Shown here piece after piece: positions 12,445 through 23,929 of a stretch of 64,000 nucleotides of DNA. This DNA is from Orientallactaga sibirica. Lineage: Eukaryota; Chordata; Mammalia; Rodentia; Dipodidae. How positions within the stretch are numbered: the first letter of the stretch is position 1; each line of letters begins with the position of its first letter. The stretch covers positions 22,429,001 to 22,493,000 of the forward strand of contig JAEOAD010000029.1 of NCBI GenBank assembly GCA_036365145.1, given 5' to 3'. Both the position numbers and the translations under genes were made by a program. Below the pieces are notes generated by a model. The model did not search any database. It saw only the letters and a list, made by a program, of their open reading frames with translations, and was not told the origin of the DNA.

Positions 12445-12700
12445 TGAGGTTGGGGGCTCAGAAGCAGTTCAGTCAGTAAAAATACTATATGTGGTGGTAC
12501 ATGCCTGTAATTGCAGCACTGAGGAAGTGGAGACAGGAGGACCCCTGGCTAACCTAATTGATGGTCTCCAAGCCAGTGAGAGACCCTATCTCAAAGAAAG
12601 TGGATGGTGTTTTCGAAGAATGACAACTGAGGTTGCCCTCTGGCTCCACATGAATGCACACACACACACCACACACAAATGCATACCCACATACACAGAG
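12445..12700 (+). mobile_element. B3-like SINE
   Basis: 'gtggtggtacatgcctgtaa', 'ggaagtggagacaggagga', 'agccagtgagagaccctatc', 'tgaggttgccctctggctcc' and a CA-rich tail match the body of rodent B3-type SINEs in sense. This element and the B1 after it produce the 169-codon frame starting near 12431, which is not a gene. Confidence 0.7.
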
Positions 12701-12908
12701 GTACATTCATGTGCACGTGTATGTATCATAATGATGCAGGTAACACCAGGCAGGATTGCTATCTCCATGGCTGCTTACTATATAGAAAGAATTTTTTGGT
12801 GGTATAGGGTGTTGGATCTCTTAATTTACCTTAAAGAAAGTCCTGTCTCCTCTCTCCTCCCTCCCTCCCCACCCTCTCTCTCTTTCTTTCTTTTGTTTTC
12901 TTTCTTCT

Positions 12909-13073
12909 TTTTTTTTTTTTTTTTTTTTTGGTTTTTCTAGGTAGGGTCTCAGTCTAGACCAGGCTGACCTAGAATTCACTATGTAATCTCAGGATGACCT
13001 CAAACTCACAGCGATTCTCCTACCTCTGCCTCCTGAGTGCTAGGATTAAAAGTGTGCACCACCATGCCAGGAC
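12909..13073 (-). mobile_element. B1 SINE
   Basis: A T-run (about 12909-12930) is followed by 'ggtagggtctcagtctagac', 'caggctgacctagaattcac', 'ctcaaactcacagcgattct' and 'tgcctcctgagtgctaggat'. This is a full-length reverse B1. Confidence 0.9.
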
Positions 13074-13518
13074 CTTTCCCATTTCTTGAGGCTCTGGAGT
13101 TTGGATCACTTTCCTGATAACTTGAGACTGCATTACCATGTATTCTGTCTTAAAAACATCATAATGTAATAACCTAGGCTCTTCATCATGTGCCTAAATA
13201 GCCAGAAACACCAAGTAATTAATAATTGTCTGATCAATGGACCTGTGTCTTCCAGTGTGACTTCTAGAAAGAGGCTGTTGAATGTCACTGGCTTGGAGGC
13301 TAGACAGACTTCTCTATCTTGGGAAAAAACATGTCAGCACAGAGAATAGCTATTCACTGCATTTGGTTGGTGCTGTCTGACACTAATCTACCTAGTGCAA
13401 AATATCATGTGGAAAGAGTGGCTTCTGGAATGTCAACACTAGTTGTTGTCTTATGAATACTGCAAGACTGACAAGCCCCAAACAAATAGGGTTTTGCTAC
13501 CAGGTGTCTCTGAGATTA

Positions 13519-13523
13519 GTTGG
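13519..13523. repeat. Target-site duplication, left copy (element A)
   Basis: GTTGG immediately precedes the 5' TG of element A and is repeated exactly at 15525-15529. Five bases is the length expected for ERVL/MaLR integration. Confidence 0.88.
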
Positions 13524-13913
13524 TGTGGTAGTTTGAATATATGTCCCCCAATATATTCAGTGTTTTATTAGTTATAGTTTGTATCTGCAATCACCTTGCT
13601 AGAGGCAAGGTCACTGGGGGCCGGTCTTAAGGTGTGGTGATGGTTTGAGATTCCATTGTAAAGATATGCGAATGTGCCTAGCAGGAGTTCCTGAAGTGTG
13701 CTGTGTGACCTTTTGGCTGTAGTTTTTGCTCAGTGTGCTGTTTAGCTGGTGGCTTAGTTTTTCTCTCTCTTGCCTGGTCTTGTGAAGAAAGGCCAGCTTC
13801 TGCTGTTATGGAACTTCCCCTGGATCTGTAAGCTTCAATAAATAATATCCCTTCCTCCATAACTGTGCCTGGTCTGGAAGTTCATCTCAGCGAACCTGAA
13901 GCTGTCTGCTATA
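13524..13913 (+). repeat. 5' LTR of element A
   Basis: 390 bp bounded by TG and TA. A poly(A) signal (AATAAA) lies at about 13838-13843 in 'gcttcaataaataatatccc', placing R and U5 in the last roughly 75 bp. The tract around 13720-13790 is the part that varies most between family members. Confidence 0.9.
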
Positions 13914-13919
13914 GTAAAG

Positions 13920-13940
13920 TGGTACCGAGGAGTGTGGGGT
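13920..13940 (+). promoter_or_regulatory. Primer-binding site, leucine-tRNA-like
   Basis: Six bases after the 5' LTR lies 'tggtaccgaggagtgtgggg'. It matches the complement of a leucine tRNA 3' end (TGGTACC then a GGAGTG-type run) apart from small insertions. Leucine priming is the defining trait of ERVL-type elements. The same sequence sits at the same offset in element B. Confidence 0.72.
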
Positions 13941-13943
13941 GAG

Positions 13944-14225
13944 ATGAACCTGACTGTGTGGATATTCGTCCTTTGGAACCTTTGTTTTGGAGGAATGGGC
14001 ATGGACTTGGTCCTTGCAACTGAAGATGCCTTCTGGAGTGGTAAGCCAAGTTTTATGGACTATTCTGATGAGAGTTTGAGAATGCTAAGTGCAGACTGTA
14101 TTGAACTTCGAGGCTTGGCTTATGAACTTTCTAAGGGGAAGGAAAGACTGCAGAGGACTTTGCTGGAACTGGGCTACTGGCATAAGGGATGGCTACGTTC
14201 CACTATCCAGGCCCAGAAAGTTTAA
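13944..14225 (+). CDS. 93-aa open frame in element A internal region
   Basis: The first ATG after the primer site opens a 93-codon frame ending in TAA. Residues about 5-20 form a strongly hydrophobic segment (V-W-I-F-V-L-W then C-F-G-G) directly after the start, so the product would look like one with a signal peptide or membrane anchor. The remainder is charged: acidic around 39-44, basic around 64-71, tryptophan-rich at 79-83. The copy in element B has the same length, start and stop and differs at seven residues (V5M, L10F, G19D, D28H, C52S, T87A, K92T). I do not recognise the protein. It lacks gag zinc knuckles and any pol or env motif. It could be a remnant of an old gag-region frame or a chance frame inherited from the family's source copy. 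Translation is unproven. Confidence 0.4.
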   Translation: MNLTVWIFVLWNLCFGGMGMDLVLATEDAFWSGKPSFMDYSDESLRMLSADCIELRGLAYELSKGKERLQRTLLELGYWHKGWLRSTIQAQKV

Positions 14226-15107
14226 TCAAGGTTAAATTTGTAATGGACTGATGTGCTTGGCTGAAGATATCAGACTGAGATTTTAAGTTGGAAAATCTCA
14301 AGCAAGTTAAATTAGAGGCAATAAGACTGGTTTTAGGTTGCTGGAGCTGCTATTGTCAGCGCATTAGCAATCTTAAGGAAGGTGGAAGGAAGGTGGCCTG
14401 ACTTGATTTACATTAAAACAATGGAGAGGATGCCTGAGGAAAGACTGTTAGAAATGCAAACTCTTTGGAAAGAGTTGACTGGAGAAGGAACCTGCTTTTC
14501 AAGGCTATGGTTTATTTTGTCTGTGGATTTAGAATATGGCTGTGTCCTGCACACCTGGTATTAATTTTGGAAATATGAAAAATGCATGGAGTGTCATGAG
14601 TTGCACACGGTTCCAGGAGCTGCTGCTGAGATGCGGCATGAGGCAGGGCATGAAGACCCTCAGGAATAGGCTGGAAGAGCCTTTTGGAAGATGGACCGTG
14701 GTTTGCATGGAGACCTGAAGATGTTTTGGAAATACCAGGACTGTGCAAAAGGGCTACCATGGAGTGCAGTGTTGGCATGGGATGAAAGTTTTCCCTGGCG
14801 ACTCTGCCCAGCTGGAGGGGCGGAATTGGCAAACCTGGAGACTGTCAGTCTATGGTAATATTGAACTTGAACTGCGGAAGTTTGATGACTGTTGATGGTG
14901 GTTGAGTTTGCATTGCTTTAGTTTCTCCTTGCTATTCCTTATACAGTTAAAATGTTTACTCTGTGCCTTTACATGTTAAAGTATTTAACTTGTTTGATTT
15001 TACAGGACTCACTATCTTAAGTTGATCAAGACTGTGAGAACCTTTGAAATTGGACTGAGTACAGTTTACAATGTGTGATAGTTATAAATCTATTGGGGGC
15101 CAAAAAC

Positions 15108-15134
15108 TAAATATATTGGGGGCCAGGGGCAGAA
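15108..15134 (+). promoter_or_regulatory. Polypurine-rich tract before 3' LTR (element A)
   Basis: The internal region ends 'ttgggggccaggggcagaa' directly against the TG of the 3' LTR. A similar 'ttgggggcc' copy lies about 25 bp upstream. This is the expected place for plus-strand priming, and element B has the same arrangement. Confidence 0.65.
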
Positions 15135-15524
15135 TGTGGTAGTTTGAATGTATGTCCCCCAATATATTCAGTGTTTTATTAGTTATAGTTTGTATCTGCA
15201 ATCACCTTGCTAGAGGCAAGGTCACTGGGGGCCGGTCTTAAGGTGTGGTGATGGTTTGAGATTCCATTGTAAAGATATGCGAATGTGCCTAGCAGGAGTT
15301 CCTGAAGTGTGCTGTGTGACCTTTCGGCTGTAGTTTTTGCTCAGTGTGCTGTTTAGCTGGTGGCTTGGTTTTTCTCTCTCTTGCCTGGTCTTGTGAAGAA
15401 AGGCCAGCTTCTGCTGTTATGGAACTTCCCCTGGATCTGTAAGCTTCAATAAATAATATCCCTTCCTCCATAACTGTGCCTGGTCTGGAAGTTCATCTCA
15501 GCGAACATGAAGCTGTCTGCTACA
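15135..15524 (+). repeat. 3' LTR of element A
   Basis: 390 bp, nearly identical to the 5' LTR. The differences seen are at LTR positions near 16, 190 and 233 and two close to the 3' end. The right target copy GTTGG follows at 15525-15529. Confidence 0.9.
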
Positions 15525-15529
15525 GTTGG

Positions 15530-16057
15530 CAAGGGCAGGACCTGATTTCCTTGCAGAGGTTAGTCTGTCTATCAGATTTGGGTCTTGAGTATAGACATAC
15601 TGCTCCCCATGGTATATGTCTAGGCACAGGGATGGTGGATTGAGGGACAAAACAGGGTCCAGTAACACTGGTAGCTGGGGAGCTTTCAGCTAAAGGCACA
15701 TCATCATCTTGTAATTCCTCTATATCAGGGCCTTACATTTAGTTTCACAATATCTTTTCACCACATTCTTGGCAATAACCGTGTAACTATCCCGCACAAA
15801 GGCACTGCTTTTCAGAAAGAGACCACAGTATAAAGAAGGCCCTGAGATACAGGCCTGAGTGGCTTTTCTCCTTTGCTCTCTGGTTTCAAGGACTCTTCTC
15901 TGGGGTCCTCCTCACAGGGAGAGAAAAAAATGGGACCACGAGGCCATGCCCATAACAAGTTCATACTCTCTGCCATTTAAATTCCCCAGAAATGTCTGCC
16001 ATATTGGGATCATTTGGGGTCAGTTCCACCTGTGTGGATTTCTCTGTTTTAAATTTT

Positions 16058-16060
<3 letters not shown>
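15530..16060. other. Unassigned sequence, no gene seen
   Basis: No repeat core or exon-like frame was recognised in this 0.5-kb gap between element A and the next SINE. Confidence 0.4.
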
Positions 16061-16063
<3 letters not shown>

Positions 16064-16088
<25 letters not shown>

Positions 16089-16250
16089 ACGTGCACACAC
16101 ACCTGTACACAAACATACATGAATGTGCCAAAGTATCATGCTGCTATAAAGAAATGTTCATCAGCATTTATTTGGGTGGTGGGGAATTGAACTCAAGCTG
16201 ACAGGCTTTGTAAGCAAGCATTTTCAAGCACTGTCCACCTCCCCAGCCCC
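16064..16250 (-). mobile_element. B3-like SINE, diverged
   Basis: A (TG)n/(CA)n tail at 16065-16105 leads to 'tggggaattgaactcaagct', 'caggctttgtaagcaagca' and 'cctccccagcccc'. This is the reverse of a B2-superfamily SINE head. Confidence 0.65.
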
Positions 16251-16435
16251 TTTGAATTACTTTTTCAATTGATTCTCTTTAGGACAGATTGAGCTGCTGA
16301 TATGTACACCTCTAGACAAAGGGGTGACCATTGGGTAACTGCTGGAAAGAGGTTTTTTTTTCCCTTTATAGGGCAAGGCAGGGCTGGAAATGGCTAAAGA
16401 AGGCCCAGACCAGGACTTGGGGGCTATGGCCTAGG

Positions 16436-16800
16436 TGATGATAAATCTTCACTGTCACCTTCATGGGATTTCAAATCTCTTAAGAAACTTCTGGGTGAGT
16501 CAGTGGGGACATTTCCACAGAGGTTAACTGAGATGGGATGAAACTACCTTGAATTCAGGTGGTATCATTCCATGAACTGGGGTCCTAGACTGAATAAAAA
16601 GGAGAAAGTAACCTGAGTACCAGAATTCGTGCTCCCTGGTTCTGGATTGCATGTAACCAGATACCACATGCTTCTGTCACCATGCCTTCCCCCAACAGGA
16701 TGTACTATGCCCTCAAACTGTAAGCCAAAATAAATTCTTCTTTCCTTGTGTTGCTTTTGTCAGGTATTTTGTCACTACACTGAGCAAAGGGACTAATCCA
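16436..16800 (+). mobile_element. MT-like MaLR solo LTR
   Basis: 'aggttaactgagatgggatg', 'ggtatcattccatgaactgg', 'actgaataaaaaggagaaag', 'gtaagccaaaataaattctt' and the terminal 'ggtattttgtcac...gggactaatcca' follow the rodent MT-type MaLR LTR throughout. An AATAAA signal is present at the expected place. Confidence 0.8.
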
Positions 16801-17252
16801 AACCAGATGTCCCCTGCTTTCATGTTGTGATACAGAACTCGAAGGAATCAGAGAATTCCAAATTCAAGTTCTAAGTATTTCTTGCTGTAGTTTCCAAAAA
16901 TAGTACAAGTAGGCCTTGAAAAACCAACAGAGACCCCTGCTTCCAGCTCTTATCTTCCTCAGTGTCTTGGTTTGTATCGCACTGAGCTGGACTATGCTTG
17001 CCTCTGAATCTAGGTAGGGCAGTTACTATTGCTGGTTTATTCCATCACCAGACATTCATTATCTGCTCTATGACTTGTTCAGAAATATACACTAGGAAAA
17101 TGTTATCCAAGACAGATGTGTTTCCTACCTAAGAAATATGGGAAGGAGAAAGATAAAATATAGAAACAAACATAAAAGTTAATAACTATTTTTGTCATTG
17201 TAATAGAATCATGAAATAGACAATGGATGCAGAAAAGAAAATGAAAGCAGAA

Positions 17253-17568
17253 TTGCAATAATCTCTTGGTATTTGCTGGGATTAGTTTTTCAGAACCTGG
17301 AGGCTCAGATGCTCAAGACCCTTTTATGAAAGTGCACCTTTCCTTAATATAACCTGTTCCTTAAATAATCTCTAGATTATTTACAATACCTAATGCAATG
17401 AAAATGTCCATAAATGTCCTTATACTGCATTGTTTAGGGAATAATGACAGAAAATTGTCCATGAGTATATAGCTCAGATGCAATTTGGTTTTTCAAATTC
17501 TTTCTTTTGACCTGTGGTTGATGGAATCCGTGGACATGGAGCCCCTGAATATGAAGCACCAACTGTAT
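17253..17568 (-). mobile_element. MER2-like Tigger DNA transposon (non-autonomous)
   Basis: It contains 'ctcttggtatttgctgggat', 'ggctcagatgctcaagaccc', 'aatctctagattatttacaa', 'actgcattgtttagggaata' and 'gatggaatccgtggacatgg', and ends 'gcaccaactgta'. This is the MER2/Tigger order, with a TA at the right edge as expected for TcMar insertions. It is an ancient fossil with no transposase frame. Confidence 0.8.
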
Positions 17569-17579
17569 TTTAAGATGAG

Positions 17580-19015
17580 CAATTCAAGTTGGGTCTTTCT
17601 GAGCAAATGACATTTAAGCAGACCACTGAAGGGAGAGAAGGAGCCAGCCATGCCAGATTGGAATGGAGAGGAGGATTCTACCCAGGAGACAAGACATGGG
17701 AGGCACGGAAGAACTGTGGGTGTTTTGATAAAGGACCTTGCATGCAGCTCATGAGGGTGGAGTATGTGGAAGAATGGAAGCAGGAAGTCCAGTTGGGGAA
17801 CCCTCTGTCAAGATTCAGGCAAGAAGTGCTGATGAATTTTTTTTTTCATTTTCCCTTAAAAATCTCTGTGTAGTAGGCGGAATACCTTAGACTCATTTTT
17901 CTAATGAGCAAGCTTCCAAATATTGGCAGCTTATATAGTATCAGGCTAGGAAGGGATGGGGTAGCTCCTCACCCCATCTTTTTGTTCATTTGTCAATAAA
18001 ATGTATAAAATAGCTTCATGGTTCTGAAGCCTTAGCCGGGTCCCTCGACACCAGACACCAAAAGTCAGTATGTACAATTTCTGCTTACACCTCAATTACA
18101 TAGGATATAAGTATTTGGTATCAAGAGAAGAAATAAAGACAGGAAGTCTGAGTCCTTATGTGAAAGCTAGAGAAGGCAGTGATGTTGAGAATGGGGACAT
18201 CAGGAAGATATGTTACAATGACCTCAGACTTTTCAGACTTTAGGCGCCTCAGCTACATCGTTTCGAGTCAGATTGTCCCAAGTGGTAGAAAGAGGGGAAC
18301 AAATAAAGACTCAAGGTATGGTCATGTTGTCTCAGGTTATTGCCATATTGCTGGGTGAGTTATGAACCAGTATGCAATGTGAAGCTAATATCTGTTCCTT
18401 GTCTTTGTATATTTAGATTACAGATGATTCTAGTTTATTATGTATCCTTACCTGTATACTCCAATTTTCCTAAAGGGAAGATGTATGACCTAATGTTTTC
18501 TTTCCTGGAACAAGTTTTAAACAGTATGGGCACTTAATGAATTCATGTAGAAATTAAAGTCAGTTTATTTTGTAGTAATTCTAAATGCTGTTCTTGCTGA
18601 CATATGCTTCACCAGTGACACCTTCCTTAGTTTTATAGTAAAAGGATGCAGCTCTATAAGAATAGAGGATTGGATTCTGTGTGTGTCTCTAGGTTGATAT
18701 TTTTCCATATTTAGGACATGCAGTAAATAAAAGAGGTAAAATCAGGGCAATCCAAGTTTGGTTATAACAAGTGTAAACTGGTTATTCATGAAAGTTACTG
18801 TCACACTTGGTTGACCAAGGTTGCTCAGCAGGAAACATTGTCACTGACCCTGTGTGCCTGCAAATCCTAAGTGATCAGAAGTACTAGATAACAGGCCAGG
18901 TGCTTCTCCAGTTGTCATTCACTATATTAGTTACTGTTTTCCATGATGGAAAGCTATCTTTTCCTTCCGTAAAAGTTTATGAAAAGGTAAAATATAAAGC
19001 TGTATCAGAAATACC
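17580..19015. other. Unassigned sequence, no gene seen
   Basis: No SINE core, LTR or exon-like frame was recognised across this 1.4 kb. Confidence 0.4.
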
Positions 19016-19021
19016 ATGTAT

Positions 19022-19235
19022 AGGGCTTGAGCAATGACTTCATGGTTAAGCTGCTTGCCTGTGAAGCCTAAGGACACAGGTTTGATTCTCCAGGTCCCAA
19101 GTAAGCCAGATGCACAAGGTGGCACATGTGTCTGGAGTTCATTTGTAGTGGCTAGAGGTCTTGATGCACCCATTCTCTCCCCCCCCCGTCTTTGCCTCAA
19201 GTAAAAATAAATAAAAACAAATTTAAAGAAAAACC
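19022..19235 (+). mobile_element. DIP-type SINE, sense
   Basis: In sense it reads 'agggcttgagcaatgacttc', 'taagctgcttgcctgtgaag', 'cctaaggacacaggtttgat', 'agccagatgcacaaggtggc' and 'ctggagttcatttgtagtgg', then a C/T-rich tail and AATAAA-type repeats. The A-box and B-box regions of the tRNA-derived head are recognisable. Confidence 0.82.
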
Positions 19236-19452
19236 ATGAATTTTTTTAAAGCATATTTTATTGGGATGGATAAAAAAAAATATTTAAAGAATGTCCAGAT
19301 ACCCAATGACATGACTGGTTTTCCTTTTTCTTTTTCTCCCCCCCCTTTTTTTTTCTTTTTTTGAATTTCAGTATGGACTTTTCCCTAAAACTTACAATAT
19401 TCAACATAGGGTGAAAATTCTGCCAAAGAAGATTCTAAGTAGAGAATGAGGG

Positions 19453-19819
19453 TGTGGTAGTTTGAATAGATGGCCCCCAATATATTCAGTGTTTTATTAG
19501 TTTATAGTTTGCATCTACAGCCACCTGGCTGGAGGCAGAGTTACTGGGCGGATCTTAAGGTGTGGTGGTGGATTTAAGATTTCACTCTAAAGATATGCAA
19601 AGTGTGCCTAATGGGAGTTCCTGAGGTGTGCTGTGAGGCTTTTGGCTGTGGTTTTGCTCTCTCTCTCTCTGTGTGTTTGGTCCTTTGAAAGCAGGCCAGC
19701 TTCTTCTGCCATTATGAAACTTCCTCTGGATCTGTAAGCTTCAATAAATAATATCCCTTCCTCCATAACTGTGCCTGGTCTGGAAGTTCATCTCAGCAAA
19801 CCTAAAGCTGTCTGCTACA
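19453..19819 (+). mobile_element. Solo LTR of the element A/B family
   Basis: A 367-bp LTR starting TGTGGTAGTTTGAATA and ending CTGTCTGCTACA. It is flanked by a perfect 5-bp duplication, GAGGG at 19448-19452 and 19820-19824. The left half is more diverged than in elements A and B, and the tract near 19650-19690 is shorter. The poly(A) signal region 'cttcaataaataatatccc' is intact. A solo LTR is what recombination between the two LTRs of a full element leaves behind. Confidence 0.9.
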
Positions 19820-20036
19820 GAGGGTGAAAGTGCCATACCCAAGAAATAGCTCAGTACTTGATGATCCATATATCTACCATACTCATCCTATCTCCAAAAC
19901 ATCACGTCCATCAACAATGACACTCACAACAATAACAACACATCCAGGCTTGTGTAATTCCCTATTTGCAATGCAAAGAGAAAAAAATTCAGATTCCCTC
20001 TGAATTCTGACCAAGTTTATTCTCTCCTTCATTTCC

Positions 20037-20093
<57 letters not shown>

Positions 20094-20094
20094 A
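20037..20094. repeat. (CTAT)n microsatellite
   Basis: About fourteen uninterrupted CTAT units. Confidence 0.97.
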
Positions 20095-20099
20095 TCAAG

Positions 20100-21715
20100 A
20101 ATGTGTGTATATGCAAATGAAACTATTTTCCTTTCAATGCTTATTTTAAAACCAGTTAAATGCAAAGTCCTTACAGCATGTAACAATGACTAACAAACCA
20201 AAGGCCTTCCTTGTTGTACTTTATTGAAATTTCCAGAGCAATCATGAATTCCCTGGTATTAGGCTAAATATCAATAGTGCACAGGCTAGTTAGATAGTTA
20301 TTTGAAAATGTTGACAGGAAATTAAATTTGCACCATGGTAGATTTTTATTTTTATCGATGGGGCAAAAGCACGGAAATGGAGTGTTGAGGCTTTTATAGC
20401 AGTCTTCCTTGGAGAGGCAAGGTGGAAGAGCACACAGTTGCTGCTTATCAGAAGGTCACATCTAAGATGACTTAGTGAGATACATGTTCTTAAAACCCAA
20501 GAATAACCTCATAGGCTCAGATTTCAGAAAAGCAAAGGCTTAGGTGAATGAAGTATCTCTGTCCTAGATATTTTCATTGTGCATGTTTGTTTTCATTTTT
20601 TCCTTTTTATTTGTTTTCCATTTTTAGAACTGATGCTATACAGTTCTTTATGGTATGACATCACCATTGAATATTGGTACTCTTTTCAAAGCAAATGTGA
20701 TGTTTCCTCAAATAAATGAACGCTCTCATTCACAAGTTCTTTGTTGTGCATAACAAATACATGTGCCAATTAAGAGAACAACCACCAACAGTACTTGGAA
20801 AGTCTGAATGATGTCATTATATTTTTGTATTAACAAATATTGAGAGATGTCAGAATTTTTATCTTTTTCTCTTCTTTTTTAAGGACATTTTTCTTGAATT
20901 TTTAATGACATTATCTGTTGACCTATGCATATGCTTATGCTGGGATTTGCAGATGTAATAAAAAGAAGTAGAGAGCTAAGTCAGAAAGGGGAAAGTAAAT
21001 AAATACAATTTATTGATAAAAGATTAACAGCCACACATTTATTTATTTCCTTGTTTTTCATAAGAAAGGAATGGAGCTCTTATGAAAGGAATGAGGCAAA
21101 GCAGTGGATGTAAGGACCTCTGTGTGGGAGTCAGGAAACCTACTACTCTGGCACTTAACAGATATGAAGTCTTGTAAAGTGAAGGTGGGTGGCTAAGTGT
21201 TTTCAGAGTCATTCCAGGCTCTTATATTTCCTTTTGTGGTGACTTTGATCACATATGAACTTACAAAGTAACATTAAGTATAAAACAATAACCCAATCTT
21301 ACTCAGTAGTGAAGTAGTGCAGGGGAGGTTGTAAACTTTAAGCCTGTGGGTGGTATGATGCCTATTGAGGAATTGTGTATAGTCCAAAAAACATTGTCAT
21401 ATATACTGTAAGGGAAAAAAAGAGAATTATTGCAAATACTTAAACATATACAGAACTCTAAAAAGAAAAGAAATTATAGTTTTTGCTTACATTAAGAAAA
21501 AAAAATCCAGCATTGCTTTTCCAGGTTTCCATTGCTGCAGACCACATCACTATTGCTAGGGTAGAGATGGGCCTCAGTAATGTATACAAGAACTCCAGGT
21601 TTGCTTTGCCACCAGTCATCCTAGTAGGAAAGCCATGCCACTTGTCACTTATCTCTTTATTTCTACTTCCTGTCTTGAGGGAACCAAGACAAATTCCATT
21701 CATGAAACTAGTACT
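20100..21715. other. Unassigned AT-rich sequence, no gene seen
   Basis: No recognisable repeat core or exon-like frame was found in this 1.6 kb. Confidence 0.4.
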
Positions 21716-21720
21716 TACTG

Positions 21721-22023
21721 TGTTTCGGATATGAAATGTCCCCCAGTAGGCTCATGTGATTGAATACTTGGTTTACAGATGGTAGTGCTGTTCTGGAAAG
21801 TTGTGGGATCTTCAAGAGTTGCAGCCTTGCTGGAGGAAGTGGGTTGCTAGGTACGGGCCTTTAGGCTTGATAGCTGGGCTCTACTTCTCTCTGCTTCCTG
21901 ACTATGTACTTCACGTGTCTTTCCCCTCCATGATGGACTGTGTCCCTTCAAACAGTAAGCTTTTTCTTCTTTCCTTTGCTTTTTGTCAGGTATTTGATCA
22001 CAAGAAGAAGACAAGCAACTAAT
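21721..22023 (+). mobile_element. MaLR-type solo LTR
   Basis: 'ggatatgaaatgtcccccag', 'gcagccttgctggaggaagt', 'ctctctgcttcctgactatg', 'ccatgatggactgtgtccct' and the closing 'tgtcaggtatttgatcac...caactaat' are in MaLR LTR order. No exact target duplication is visible. Confidence 0.75.
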
Positions 22024-23329
22024 TTGGCACCTGTGCCCTTTCATTAGTGGAACCTTCTATAACAGATGAGATGCAGGATACCTGAAGTGGCAGAAAAAAC
22101 ATACCACAATAGCTGAGAAATAGGCTGCAGCTTTTGGCATGTATGTACCCTCTCATAGTCATGCCAGTTGGAACAGGTCTTGTCAGAACTTAAGGGCCAG
22201 AGACTGGGTGAGCTTCACATGCTTAACAATTTTGTTTCTTCCTCTTTATAGTACTCTAGGTAAAACTGTGAAATAACAATTCCATGCACTGGTGTATGAA
22301 ACTACAGCGATACTGAGTGTGAAATCAATCAATTTCATGAAAACAAAAAGTTAAAGAAGTAATTTGGCATCAATAAGTAAAAAGGCCACTTCTCCCCGGT
22401 GATAGTTTTATATCTACATTATTTATATGTATTGAGGGATTTAAGAATTATTATTATTATTTTCCCAACTCAGTCCCTTATATTTGTTGCATTTATAAGT
22501 TGGTTAAACTCTGGTTAGATGACTACAAGGCAGCTCTACCTTTAGATCAGTTGATAGATAGTGCTACAGTGCACCTCCCTTTCCCTATTTTTGTCTGACC
22601 TCATACATCAGGAATAGCACCTCCTCAAAAATGACCAGGGTACCACAGAAGAGAAAAAAACATGTCCTCTGGAAATGTAATTCAACAAATTATATGTTAT
22701 TCGTCTGCTTAGCTTTGGAAGTGGACTTGTGATTTGTGCTTGTTCAAGAAGAAAATTGCTTGATAGCAGAAGCTATACTATCAAAATTCATAAGATGATT
22801 ATGTTTTAATTTTTTAAGTTAGAGGTCTTTTACTACCAGGTACAAAAGAAAGCAAATATCATACATTTCTGACTCTCTCTCACCCTCACACATGCACAAA
22901 CACACACATTCAATACCTTGTTTTGATAGAATAATTAGCATTTAGGGAATAGCAGGTTGGATTTGTAAAATAACTAGGGTATACTTTATATCTATTTGTC
23001 TTGGTCTGGAGAATTTATATATGGAATTTGCAGATGCCAGGGTAGGGATGAGGAACATAAAACACTGCTATTTATGCAGCATATAGCCATATGCACAGAC
23101 TCACATATGCATATCATGCATGAAGAAATTAGGCTTTGAAAAACCAGTAGGTAGGTAGCACTTAGTAAAGGTAACTACCCACTTTCCACAAGTCCTATTC
23201 TTCTGTTAAGGTTTAAGAAACTAACATTTTCTCACACCTTGTTTTACAGCAGTTTCTAAAGTTAATCATCTGACTGGTCATTGAGAAAAAGAAATAATCG
23301 GGTGTGGGGCAGCTGGGACCCTCTGATAT

Positions 23330-23822
23330 TTGGGCAAGGTAGAAAGAACTGAGAACATGAACCACCCCTTGCATATTAGCCAAGGCCCAGGTGAAACCAT
23401 AGCATAACTGGCGAGATGAGCATGAATGCTGTATCAATGGTGACCATGACAACTAGCACTAGGGTGATGGAGGCAGACACTGAGGGTTCTGAAAATGTAT
23501 CAAAGCAGAAATCTAGAAGTTGTTGAGAGTACAATACTAAAGTAGACTTAATATACACTCACCACAACTCAGGGAATTTTGCAGAAGAGGGGGCAAAAGA
23601 TTGAAAGAGTCACAGAGTGAAAGGGAATGTCCAGAGGCATTGCCCACTGTGTTACAATGACTGCTGCTCTCACATCTCATAACTCACAACCCCAGGGGGA
23701 ATACCAGCAATCCACCTGAGGAGGGCCCCCAGTGAAATGGGGGCAGGGAGGAGGGAAATGAAGGTACCAACACATGGTGTGTCCATACAAAGTTTCCACT
23801 TAATTTAAAAAAAAGAAAAAGA
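23330..23822 (+). mobile_element. L1 LINE 3' UTR fragment, sense, with poly(A)
   Basis: It shares 'ctaaagtagacttaa', 'aactcagggaattttg' and the general order with the copies at 6.9 and 23.9 kb. It then carries a G-rich tract ('gaaatgggggcagggaggag') and ends in an A-rich tail near 23808-23822. A guanine-rich tract close to the poly(A) tail is a usual L1 3'-UTR trait. There is no ORF2 coding sequence here. Confidence 0.72.
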
Positions 23823-23929
23823 AATAATCATTCCCTATCATGTACATGCTTATATAACTAGTAATTTAGTTTCTCCCTCATAGAATGATTTTATTAATTA
23901 TAAAAATTTATTTTCCAATGATCAAGAGT

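Larger units (their letters stand above)
13524..15524 (+). mobile_element. Full-length MaLR-type LTR retrotransposon, element A
   Basis: A complete 2,001-bp element: 5' LTR 13524-13913, internal region 13914-15134, 3' LTR 15135-15524, with a perfect 5-bp target duplication (GTTGG). Both LTRs are 390 bp, start TGTGGTAG and end CTATA or CTACA. By eye they differ at about five positions, so the insertion looks recent. The internal region begins with a leucine-tRNA-like primer site and ends with a purine-rich run. No gag, protease, reverse transcriptase, integrase or envelope frame is present, so it would depend on enzymes in trans, as known MaLR elements do. The primer-site region and the 'ttgattttacagg' segment near the 3' end resemble human THE1 internal sequence from memory. 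That supports ERVL-MaLR rather than ERV1 or ERVK. Confidence 0.9.

Noticed and set aside
12431..12940. 169-codon frame on the plus strand
   Set aside because: It is made of a sense B3-like SINE, its CA tail, and the pyrimidine/T run beside a reverse B1.
13678..13860. Recurrent 60-codon minus-strand frames at 13678, 15289, 24303 and 25858
   Set aside because: They are the same antisense frame repeated because each lies in a copy of the LTR. They are not genes.
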